Below, piece by piece: positions 23,800 to 33,719 of a stretch of 64,000 bases of DNA. The notes below the pieces were generated by a model, which saw nothing but the letters and a program-made list of their open reading frames with translations, did no database searches and had not been told where the DNA came from. The position numbers and the translations under genes were made by a program. Origin of the DNA: Selaginella moellendorffii (lineage: Eukaryota; Streptophyta; Lycopodiopsida; Selaginellales; Selaginellaceae); the NCBI RefSeq assembly GCF_000143415.4, contig NW_003314284.1:1970880-2034879 (forward strand). The letters run 5' to 3'. How positions within the stretch are numbered: position 1 is the stretch's first letter; each line of letters opens with the position of its first letter.

Positions 23800-24440
23800 G
23801 TTTGCTGTAGTGGGCCTACGGGCGGAGCACGGCCACCTCAAGAACATCACCTTCCACCAGATCGAGGAGCTCTACTCGCAGACCTTCAGACCTTCGAGAG
23901 GAAGGCCTCCTCCGTGGGAGCTGCTAGAGGATACACCCAAGCCGCGGGGCGCAGCCCAATCTCTCCGGCTTTCGGCCTCTCGGCGGACAACTTTCTCTAG
24001 TACGAGGTGGTGACGACCAACGGAGAGCTCGCGGCCGCGAACGAGTGCCGGGATCTCTTCTGGGCACTCCGTCGCGGCCGGGGAGGAGTGGTGGTGGAGG
24101 CGACGCTCAAGACCCATCCGGAGCTTCCTCTCGGTCACCGCCAAAAACGAGCCGAGCCTCCTGGCGAGGTTCAGATGAGTCGGGCCACTTCTTCCGATCC
24201 CTCGCGCTACAGTACCTTCCAGAGGTAGCTGGAGCCACTGTTGACTCTCGTCCGCCGGGGCTTGACCTGGTCAGCGTCTTGTTGACCATGCTTTCTTCCT
24301 TCGAGGAGTGGCAGGGCGATCGAGCTGCGTCGACACCTTCGTTGGGAGCCTTTCTCCGGCTTTCAGGGTGATCCCATGAGAGACCCACTAGAGCTGCTCT
24401 TGTTGCTGGTCCAGCATGTCTCGGGCAGGTCATTCTCTCA
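23800..24440 (+). pseudogene. FAD-linked oxidoreductase (BBE-like) fragment
   Basis: Pieces in different frames follow the FAD-binding fold of secreted FAD-linked oxidases: EHGHLKNITFHQI (23,826-23,865), GYTQAAGRSPISPAFGLSADNFL (23,930-23,998, close to the usual GGGHSPLSPAYGLAADNVL), a TAG at about 23,998, then YEVVTTNGELAAANECRDLFWALRRGRGGVVVEATLKTHPE (24,001-24,123). The stop, frameshifts and the missing substrate and C-terminal parts show a truncated pseudogene. GC content is high, as in MED25 exons and unlike the repeats. Confidence 0.7.
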
Positions 24441-24778
24441 ATGAGCTGGCAAGTTAAAAAATGATTGTTAGTTACTTTATGATTAGTGATTTCTTATGGA
24501 TTATTAACACTTTGCTTAGCTCAATGATGATTCAGTTTACCAAATTGTATTGCAAAAGATTATATAGTTTGTCCATGTTAATATATCAATTCCACATTTG
24601 TTAGTATTATTTAGTTGCATTTAATCTATGCTGTTGGATTGCATTTGAGATTTAACCATAGTGATTCACTCATTGTAGAATTTATCTTGGATATTAAGTA
24701 AGTCATTTTTAACATTAGTTAACTTGGTTACTAAAAAGTTTTATGTGGTGGTTTATTCTTGCTTTCTTTTAATTTTGT
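24441..24778. other. AT-rich target sequence of the Ty3 element
   Basis: AT-rich DNA without genes. It continues at 29,789 on the other side of the Ty3 insertion, with TTGT duplicated at both junctions. Confidence 0.6.
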
Positions 24779-24952
24779 TGTGAGTGCATGGAATATGAAA
24801 AAGGAATACAGAAATGTGCATATCAATTAGCCCAAAAACCCTAACTTATATACAGGAGCGAGTGGTCCGGATTGAAACCAATCCGACGGCTACCAAAATC
24901 CACTACGCTAATATTAGTATACGGCATCGTAGCCGTACACTTGGCCCTCACA
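24779..24952 (-). repeat. Ty3 3' LTR
   Basis: 174 bp, TGTGAG...CTCACA, matching 29,615-29,788 except at four positions, all transitions. Confidence 0.93.
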
Positions 24953-24984
24953 TCATCCCCTCCTCTCGGAATAATGGAAGGCCG

Positions 24985-27900
24985 TCAGGGTTCTCTTGTA
25001 GATGGGCCGGGATTTGGAGGAACGTTAGGAGGAGGCATCGGTGGATCTGTAGATGGTATTAACTGCTCCTGATCCCTTTGTATGAAGCGTTTTAACCGCT
25101 GCACATGCACAATCTCCGGAGGATCGGCCTGTTGAACGTCATGCCGAACCTCATAAACTTGTGGTCCAACTTGCCGCAACACCCGATACGGACCTTTCCA
25201 CTGCGCAAGGAGCCCCTTAGATAAACCACGTACCGTAAGATGGGGAAAACGGACTAACACCAAATCATCCACTTTGTACTCCGCAGGTGGACGATGATGG
25301 GAATTGTAGCGCCGTTGTTGTCCCACTTGTACGCGGCCTAAGTGTTCAGCAGACTCTGCTCGGACAAGTGGAAGAATGCTTGTCAAATATTGATCCCATG
25401 ACCTAGCATCAGGAGCTCGTGGCAATCGCGAAGGTAAACCCAGCTCTGTTGGTAATATTGGATCATGACCATATAGAAGTTTATATGGTGAAGCACCAAC
25501 AGAACTCTGCACCCCTGTGACATAAGCATATTGAAGAGACGGCAAATAACCATCCCAATCCGAATGTTGAAAGTTCACATAATTCGCAATCATCCCTTTG
25601 AATGTCCGAACGAGCCGTTCCACCAGACCGTCTGATTGTGGATGATAAGCACTCGTAAAAGTGTGGCGTATCCCCAACCGAGATGTCAAAACATGAAATA
25701 CCTCAGCCATAAATGCAGGACCATTATCCGAAAGAATCCGCTCTGGACAAGAATGCTGGAACACAACTCAATTGAGGAGGAAGTATCCAACAGCAGTTGC
25801 AGAGGCACTAGCAAGAGCACCAACTTCCACCCAACGAGTCAAGTAGTCAGAAGCAATAATAACATACTCATTGCCAGCAGTCGATCGCGGAAAAGGTCCC
25901 ATAAGATCAAACGCCACCAACTCAAACGGACGAGAAACTGCAATTGACTCCAACCGTCCTTCCGCAGCACAAGGGGGAGTATTACGAGCTTAGCACCAAA
26001 CGCAGCTACGCACATACCGGATAATATCACGTCGCATCTCTGGCCAATAGAAAGATCTGCGCAGCTTCTCGGTGACACGACGGTGTCCCATATGCCCACC
26101 TAGAATAGGAGAATCATGGTAGGCATGGAGAAACCGCGGAATAAACACCGAAGGCACCACCAGTCGTAAATGATCATCAGGATCCGTCCCCACAAAATAA
26201 AGAAGGCCATCTTCAAGGCGATATTGAGAATGTAAATGCCGAAAAGGCAAGTCATCAGCAAGTGATGCAGGATTCTCAAACCCATCTCGAAGCCTTCGAA
26301 TCCACGGCTCAATCTTTTGAGCCTCGCGAACCTCATCCAGAGAAGGTAGATCTTGCTCTACGCCCTGTGGACACTGAACGTCAAGGACAGCAACCGCCGA
26401 CGGCACAGAATCCTCATCTAGAAAATCCACAGATGCTGGAACAACAGGTTCGTCAGAAACATGAGAAGTGAGTGGAGAAGGAAGAGGAGCTTGAGAAAGG
26501 GCATCAGCATCAGCCATAGAACTCCCTGGGCGATGAACAACATCAAAATCATATATCTGAAGCTTCAAAGCCCATCGAGCCGTACGACCAACCAGGTTCT
26601 TCCGCTTCAATAATGAAGTAACAGCAGCATGGTCACCTTCATGTAACGTCCGAGAACCATGTAGATATACATGAAATTTCTCGAAACCCCAGACTGCTGC
26701 TAAACACTCCTTCTCCGTCGTGGAGTAGTTCATCTCCGCTGGTTGTAATGTACAGCTTATGTATGCAATGGGATGGCGCTGACCAGGCACACTCAAGCTC
26801 TCTTGCATCAACACACCTCCAAGACCAATGTCAGAAGCATCCACGCGCAAAATAAAAGGTCGAGTGTAGTCAGGATATGCCAAAACCGGAGGAGTCGTCA
26901 ATAGCTCTTTGAGATTCACGAACGCCCGCTCACAATCGGGAGACCAGATGAAAGATGATGTTGATGACTTCAGCAACCCTCGCAATGGTATAGTGCGATT
27001 GGAAAGATGATCCACAAAACTACTGAGATACTGCACCTTACCCAAAAAGCGCTGCACATTATTCACACACTTCGGAGTAGGGAACTTTAGAACAGCCACA
27101 AGTTTGTCAGGATCAACTTGCAAACCCTCACGAGAAATACGGTACCCAAGATAAGTTGTGTCCTTGGACCCAAACACGCACTTCGACCGCTTCAGCTTTA
27201 AACCAACGTCGCGTAGCCGATCCAACACTTTACAAACATCACGAACATGCTCCTCCCACGTCCCCTCCGAGTGGATCAAGACATCATCAATGAAGTCAGC
27301 CGTCACCTCCGGCATATCGCAAAGAACCTCGTCCATCATCCGCTGAAAAGTTGCTGGAGCATTGTTCAATCCAAACGGCATCACCAAAAACTCGTACAAA
27401 CCAAATGGTGTACGAAAAGCAGTCTTAGGAATATCTTCTTCAGCCATCGGTACTTGCCAATACCCAAAAGCAAGATCTAGCTTGGTGAACCAACGACTTC
27501 GCCCCAGACGATCCAAGAGATCAGCAGTGTGAGGAAGAGGGTACACGTCCGGGATCGTCACTTCATTTAACGGACGATAGTCGATGCAGAAACGAATACT
27601 CCCATCAGGCTTCGTCACAAGATGAGGTTCACATGCCCAAGGACTCCGCGACTTCCGAATAACACCCTTCTCCAACATCTCCTTGACGTTTGCACGTAAA
27701 ATCTTGATCTCCTTGGGTGACCGACGACGAACAAGAACCTTGATTGGACGAGCATCCCTAGTTGAAATGGGATGACGTGTGGCAATCTTGGCCCTAGACG
27801 ATAGGTCAAATTCAAAGAGATCAGAATACTCCTTCATGAGTTGGTCAACAGCTGCAACACAAAGATCATCGGAGGGATCGGAAAAGGGAAGAGCAGAACA

Positions 27901-28584
27901 AGATGGAAACACAAGAGGAAATAATGGGGGAACAAAAGTAATGGAAGCAGAGGTAGAAGTAGAGGGACGAAGAGGTACGGAAGTGAGAGGAATGGATGAA
28001 ACATAAGGAAGTATGAGACAAGGGGGAGAAGCCTCAAAGTCACACTTGGCATGATTGTGCTGCAACCAATCCATACCAAGAATGAGGTCAAAAGCTTGAC
28101 TCGGCACCACCCGCAACGACTGCAACTCAAGCTCGAGATCGCCCACACGCACAACTAGGTCCGCCTCATCTCGTGCACATGCATGTGTACGGCCGTTGCC
28201 ATAAAGAATGAAAACTGGATCCGCCGCACGACGCAAGTGTAGACGACAACGTGTGGCAACAGGTCGAGCAATAGAAGATAAACTCGAACCTGTATCAACC
28301 AACACGGAGAGAAGAATAGGAGACCTCTTGTTATAAAAACGAGCTTGGAAAGTAAACACTGGATGAACCGGTGCCGAGTGAACCCCTTGATGATACTCCC
28401 GAAAGAAAGATGGAGGGGTCACTAACTTATTCGCGCAAGGTCCCTCCATTACTCGCGCGACTCCTCGTTTCCCGAATGCACCTCGGTATCCAAACCTTCC
28501 ACCGCAGCAGCACCAACGGGACGTTGCTGACGCCAAGGTCTCCACCCAGGAAATGGAGGTCGCCAATCCGGAAAGCGCCGACAA
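24985..28584 (-). pseudogene. Ty3 pol polyprotein with two nonsense codons
   Basis: One continuous frame from 28,584 to 24,985, interrupted at 25,992-25,990 (TAA) and 25,770-25,768 (TGA). Order on the protein: aspartic protease with VDTGSSL; reverse transcriptase with FCIDYRPLNEVTIPDVYPLP, and FIDDVLIHS at the catalytic YxDD position; RNase H with LRVDASDIGLGGVL; the integrase H2C2 segment GHMGHRR...YVRSCVWC; then, after the first stop, integrase core FDLMGPFPRS and, after the second stop, SDNGPAF and HPQSDGLVERL; then a C-terminal domain. CAA to TAA and TGG to TGA would explain both stops, consistent with C-to-T decay. The frame overlaps gag by about 135 nt, so expression would need a frameshift. 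Confidence 0.9.
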
Positions 28585-29381
28585 CGCCGATAAGTATGAC
28601 CAACTTCATCACACGTCCAGCAACGAACGTCACGGCCACGACCACGTCCTCGCCCTTGTCCTTGGACTCGAGTAGCAGCAGCATCAACCTCCATGGGAAC
28701 AGGACCATCACTCATAGGAAGTGGAGCTGAAGGACGTGTAGCAAGAAGTGGAAGAGGCGACGTCTCATAACGTTGTGCCAAGCGAAGAGCATCGTCAAGA
28801 GTGGCAGGAGCAAGTGCATGCACAAGTCCGACAAGATCTTGACGAAGTGCTGGCCACAGCATTCCTAGCTTGATCCACTCCGACATATTTGGCTCCGCAC
28901 GAAGCAAAAGACTTCGGAAACGAACGCCAAATTGCATCACCGACTCAGATGGCCCTTGGCGAAGACGATGCAATTGTTGGAAGGCATCATCACAATCGTC
29001 GGTGTGTCCGAAGGCGCGTTTGAAGACATCCGGAAGAACACTCCAATCGCCACAAGTAGCTGCGCTCAATCCATTGTACCACTGCAATGCTGTCCCTTGG
29101 AGACATGTGGGGAACTCACGCAAACATCGAGCATCATCCCAAGAATGATATATGGCAATCACCGTGAAGTGATCGAACCAATGGTACACATCATCCCCAG
29201 GATTCCCACGAAAGAACTCCGGCCGAACGCGAGGATTGGCACCAAAAGCAGGAGGAGTTGTACCATGTGCCGTGAACGCCGCCATCAACTGAGTTTGGTT
29301 GTTCAATTGCAAGCGCATAGCATCAAGCAATTGAACCAACTGCTGCTCTAAAGTCAAAGGAGGAGATTGCGGATCGGCCAT
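28449..29381 (-). CDS. Ty3 gag
   Basis: A 310-aa open frame starting 234 nt inside the 5' LTR. Residues near 90-200 carry the retrotransposon gag core (GTALQWYNGL, LHRLRQGPSESV). The C-terminal part has one zinc knuckle, CWTCDEVGHTYRRC, a perfect CX2CX4HX4C. Gag forms the particle shell and the knuckle binds the element's RNA. The frame is intact, unlike pol, and overlaps pol in another frame at its 3' end. Confidence 0.88.
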   Translation of the reverse strand: MADPQSPPLTLEQQLVQLLDAMRLQLNNQTQLMAAFTAHGTTPPAFGANPRVRPEFFRGNPGDDVYHWFDHFTVIAIYHSWDDARCLREFPTCLQGTALQWYNGLSAATCGDWSVLPDVFKRAFGHTDDCDDAFQQLHRLRQGPSESVMQFGVRFRSLLLRAEPNMSEWIKLGMLWPALRQDLVGLVHALAPATLDDALRLAQRYETSPLPLLATRPSAPLPMSDGPVPMEVDAAATRVQGQGRGRGRGRDVRCWTCDEVGHTYRRCRRFPDWRPPFPGWRPWRQQRPVGAAAVEGLDTEVHSGNEESRE

Positions 29382-29614
29382 GAAAATGAATGAAAAAGAA
29401 AGAGCAAAAGAAGAGAAATGACAAAAAGCTGGAAAGAAATGGTAGATCTAGACAATGCAAAAAGCTAGATCTAAACCAAAATCCTGAAAGGAAAGAACAA
29501 AAGAAAGGAAATGGAAAAAACTAGATCTAGACAATGCAAAAGCTAGATCGAAACCGAAATCCCAAATCCAAGCACTCCCCAGGGACAATCAAAAGTGCCC
29601 CTCAACTCCACCAA

Positions 29615-29788
29615 TGTGAGTGCATGGAATATGGAAAAGGAATACAGAAATGTGCATATCAATTAGCCCAAAAACCCTAGCTTATATACAGGAGCGAGTG
29701 GTCCGGATTGAAACCAATCTGACGGCTACCAAAATCCACTACGCTAATATTAGTATACGGCATCGTAGCCGTACATTTGGCCCTCACA
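29615..29788 (-). repeat. Ty3 5' LTR
   Basis: 174 bp. It would contain the promoter. The primer-binding site lies immediately downstream on the minus strand (29,614 and below). Confidence 0.93.
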
Positions 29789-30361
29789 TTGTTTTAATGT
29801 TAATGGTATTGAAATGATGCTTTAATTTTGATATTGTTAGAATTGATATGAGTGTTTAGTTAAAGGAAGTTAGATTTTCCATTTATGGTGATTCATGTAT
29901 ACTATAATATTTTTATTGACATTGAAATTATAAAACTTGTGATTATTACTATATAAAACTTGCCTTTCTTAACTTTTGTTTCTTTGAGTTTTTATATTCA
30001 TTATTTCATTTATTAAGAGTTCTTGGGGATGCAATTATTGATAATAATTGATTGCTATTTAGGATAGATAATTGTCCTTGTTATAAGTCTTGCTTGATTA
30101 TTATTGGTGATGGATGATTTGCCATTCTTTGAGATAAAAGATGATTCTTTAATGCATTTCTATTAATAGGGTGATTGATGATTTTTAGTGGCGGTTAATT
30201 GTTTTCCTTGATGATTTTTTGTTTTCGACATTACTATATGTTCTTTGTGGTTTGCTATTGGGTTTAAGATATTAGGATTTTGTTTATGCTTGCTTTAATA
30301 ACTTTAGTTCCTTAGTATTGTTATTCAAGATCTATTTAGTTTAACTAGTGTAATAATTAGC
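29789..30361. other. AT-rich DNA, right flank of the Ty3 insertion
   Basis: Continuation of 24,441-24,778. Strongly AT-rich, with weak similarity to the AT-rich repeat DNA at 43,700-44,300 and 56,200-57,130. No gene seen. Confidence 0.5.
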
Positions 30362-31347
30362 TACAAAGAAGCTCTATTTCGTTAAAGTGGGAATTGTCAT
30401 TATCCCACTTGTAAAATAAGGTTTCCAAACCTTTATATAGTATATAAATATAACAAAATTCAACTGCATTGAGGCACATGCCATTTTATTTTAAACAAGG
30501 AAATGTCTACTCAATCACTTCTCACTGCTTCACCTCTCTCTTCTCCTTGTCATTGTCGTCCAATTTCTTTCCATCCTTTTAATATTGGCTCAGTTGCTCC
30601 GAGTCTAGGTGGAGCCCAAGTCCCCATTCAATCTTTACTTTCCCCTTATTAATAAAACAACTTCGCAGACTTCCAATAACATGCTGTAACACTTCTAGTA
30701 TAATGCAAATCCTCTCAAAGAATTGTCTTTTAATATTAATACAATGGCATGGAACCCCATGCCATAATAAGTTACATTTTTAAATAAATACATGCCATCT
30801 CAGACTGTTATTTTTTGCCTCCAACGCCTATACAATAATCTTGGAATTTCATCACTCTCCACACTATCAGGATTTAAACCCAATAGTAATGCCATCTCTT
30901 CTCTAATACGTCCACGCTCATGTTCAGTGGTCGAAGAACCCATCCGGTTGAGCAGATTATGGAGATGCGGATAGTGCTTGGCTAGACAATATACATGCCA
31001 TAAATGATGACTGGTGTCTGTCCGATCAAATGGCTTCTGATATACCGTTCCATCTGCCATTTGGTTGATTTCTGCAGCCACCTCCTGGACTGGCCGGTTC
31101 TCTATCACCATCGCTTCAAGCCGTTTTGCAAGGTCCCCCAGAACATACGGTTTCTTCTCCCTAGTTTCCATACTGCAAGAGATGGGGTGCACTGCATATG
31201 TGTGCGTGTTTGCTGCAGTTTTAATCGGCGAGTCATCGATGATGAGGATTTCACTTGACCTAGCAGTCCGGTTCATCACTACAGCCTCTATCTTGACGAA
31301 GATGGGCTTGCTACCCCTCACATGGACCATAGTCAAGAAATCCTCCT
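30362..31347 (-). pseudogene. Duplicated 3' end of the ParB-HAD gene
   Basis: Nearly identical to 33,262-34,267, so it is a direct duplication of the last exon and 3' flank of the large gene at 33,720-39,325. Differences include an 11-bp deletion at about 30,533. The frame 31,336-30,800 encodes only the C-terminal part of the FCP1/HAD-like domain (SSEILIIDDSPIKTAAN onward). The N-terminal part with the catalytic DLNG motif is missing because R1 sequence starts at 31,348. One palindrome copy lies in its 3' flank at 30,744-30,765. It has no start or promoter of its own and is probably not functional. Confidence 0.85.
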
Positions 31348-33088
31348 CAAGTGGTTGGGCCTATGGGCCTCGATCCAGTGGCAGTGTTGGCGAACACGGC
31401 CATGGGCAGAAAGGGACTTGGTGGGGACTGGAAAAGGGATATTGGGGAAGGCTATTCCTCATGTCTGTGGGCATCTTAAAGATGCTAAAGAGTGGATCTG
31501 GGATGATCACTCATGGACAGATGAACTAGTCATGCATGGTTAGATTGTTTAATGTAGCTTATCAGAACACCTTGGTGTGAAGAACATCGGCAGACTCATG
31601 GAGCCGATGGTGTGGAGACATCAAATGGGCCAAGGTGTGATACCTTGAGATTACGTTGATGGGTTCATGAGAACCCCTTGCTAAGGGAATCCCAATGGAA
31701 ATGGGAATGGCATAGCCTAAGTTGGAAGGCATGTGGTAGAGTGTGGTGACCCGGATAATGATAGAGGTGTGGAAGCACCTGCAATGAGTTATATGACTTA
31801 ACAATTATGAGACAACTAAGCAAGAGGTGCAAGTAATTGGTTAAACAGGTAGAAGGTAACTATCCAAGACTTCTTAATGGCATAAAGAAGTTAAATATAC
31901 CCTTATTGGGGATAAGTTGCTTATGTTGCGATATAGTAAGTTAATGTCATAAAAGGAAATGCTCATTGCCAAGGAGGCCATCATTGGGACACCCAGACAC
32001 TTTAGAACTCTAAAAAGTGGTGTTTAGTGTTGCGAAGGCAATAGATAAGGCCTAAGGGACAAGGTCCCTAACAAATGATAGATAGAAGGTGCTATCCAAA
32101 CGTCCAAAGTTGCAAAGACGGGGGAAGCCTCTTTACCCGAATTGGACAAAGCCAAAAAGGGATTTTGGCAAGGCTAATAATGAGTATATAAAGGCCCATG
32201 AGTAGCAACATTAATCCCAGTGTATAGGATTATAAGGTGAACATACCCGGATTGAGGAACCACTCCCGAGGCTATCGGGTAGGTTTATCCCTATGAATAC
32301 TTGCTAAGGCATAGTAGAAAGTGCAAAACTATCCTCTTAGTCCGGAGGAGAATAATTGAAAGAAACATATGAGGCCAAAAAGCAAAGTAGTAAAGGGATG
32401 GAACTAAACCATAGGAATCGAAGGGCATAACCAAAGATGGTTATGTGAGTTGGAAGTGGAGAATCAAATGGGTGTTCAAGCGGGTTATTATTAACGACTG
32501 CAATGCTATGGAAAGTCTAAAATGTGGAATTATCCATATTAGACCATATGGTGAGTAGGGAGCTTGCAAAGGAGAAGCCTTAGCAAGCTAAGGAACAGAG
32601 TTCCTTGAAGGTTCCCAAAAACAATTCTAAGTAGATAAGTACCTAGAAAGCCAAGTGTAAATGGTTCCTAGAGCGCGCAAAATCAGAGTGGCACAGCAGA
32701 AGTGTGGTCTTGAAGTTGGCCATGAGGTGAGGCTATCAAAGTTGGGGAAGTAGTTACCGAGTGTTCAAAGAGAGGATTTTGAACAAAAGTCGATGGTTAA
32801 GGACTTTCACGCTTATGCATGAACCATGTTACTGTGGCCGGATGACTTGCTAAGTGAGAATGGCAAGTCAGGGAAACAAATCCCCTAGTCGAAGGTGCTA
32901 ACTTCAAAAGGGGTGGCCCATGGGGCTGAGCATGGAGGAGTCCATGTATGATCACAGATTTGTCAAGTGAAAGGACTTGGCAGTGCGGAGGAATTAAGTT
33001 CCTAAGTTGTGATTTATAGCGTGCTTTAAGTATATATTAGTGCACCGGCGTGGGGAGTCACGCCAGGCATCCTAGGCGATGCCGTCTA
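31348..33088. mobile_element. R1 fragment between HAD copy and Ulp1 fragment
   Basis: 31,348-31,510 matches copy A from about 2,945 to 3,110. 31,560-32,940 matches, inverted, 54,330-55,640, and 32,940-33,088 matches the start of copy A. Both R1 ends are missing, so this piece arrived or was cut by rearrangement and not by clean insertion. No coding domain. Confidence 0.65.
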
Positions 33089-33240
33089 CTTGATAGATTT
33101 CCTGGAAGTCTCCACTCACTTTCCAGGTACTCCCTAACAATATTGAAGACTTCGTTACTGTCGTGTCCAATGCGATGCATGGAATCTAGGTGAAAGATTG
33201 ATGTTTGGTCGGCCCTGAGAGAAATGACGACCAAACTCCA
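33089..33240 (-). pseudogene. Ulp1 (C48) SUMO-protease-like fragment
   Basis: On the minus strand about 33,240-33,089 reads AHWSLVVISLRADQTSIFHL followed by DSMHRIGHDSNEVFNIVREY, LESEW and more. HW with its hydrophobic strand and HLDS 16-17 residues later are the catalytic His and Asp signature of Ulp1/SENP-type cysteine peptidases. The part with the catalytic Gln and Cys is absent, because the frame runs into R1 sequence at 33,088. A TATTAG just upstream could be a splice acceptor. Ulp1-like genes are common passengers in plant DNA transposons (Mutator-like, CACTA and others), so this may have been a gene of the palindrome-bearing element. Confidence 0.7.
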
Positions 33241-33663
33241 ATGGGCTCTAATAAATGGTTTATAGTAAGTTAGAAGAAAGCTCTATTTCATTAAAGTGGG
33301 AATTGTCATTATCCCACTTGTAAAATAAAGTTTCCAAACCTTTATATAGTATATAAATATAACAAAATTCAATTGCATTGAGGCACATGCCATTTTATTT
33401 TAAACAAGGAAATGTCTACTCAATCACTTCTCCTCCCCCTGCCACTGCTTCACCTCTCTCTTCTCCTTGTCATCGTCGTCCAATTTCTTTCCATCCTTTT
33501 AATATTGGCTCAGTTGCTCCGAGTCTAGGTGGAGCCCAAGTCCCCATTCAATCTTTACTTTCCCCTTATTAATAAAACAACTTCGTAGACTTCCAATAAC
33601 ATGCTGTAACACTTCTAGTATAATGCAAATCCTCTCAAAGAATTGTCTTTTAATATTAATACA

Positions 33664-33685
33664 ATGGCATGGAACCCCATGCCAT
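33664..33685. repeat. Palindrome in the 3' flank of the ParB-HAD gene
   Basis: ATGGCATGGAACCCCATGCC plus AT, with an imperfect centre, 35 bp past the stop codon. The duplicate is at 30,744-30,765. This ties the gene itself, not only the transposon arms, to the palindrome family. Confidence 0.75.
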
Positions 33686-33719
33686 AATAAGTTACATTTT
33701 TAAATAAATACATGCCATC

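Larger units (their letters stand above)
24779..29788 (-). mobile_element. Ty3-type LTR retrotransposon, nearly complete
   Basis: The two 174-bp LTRs are 24,779-24,952 (3') and 29,615-29,788 (5'), both starting TGTGAG and ending CTCACA. I count four differences between them, about 98 percent identity. TTGT flanks both outer ends (24,775-24,778 and 29,789-29,792), a likely 4-bp target duplication. The minus strand after the 5' LTR reads TTGGTGGAGTTGAGGGGC, beginning with the TGG expected of a primer-binding site. Gene order is gag, protease, reverse transcriptase, RNase H, integrase, that is Ty3 order, without an obvious chromodomain. Pol has two stop codons, so this copy cannot make integrase unaided. 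Confidence 0.93.

Noticed and set aside
26262-29351. Several plus-strand frames over the Ty3 element
   Set aside because: Antisense shadows of gag and pol.
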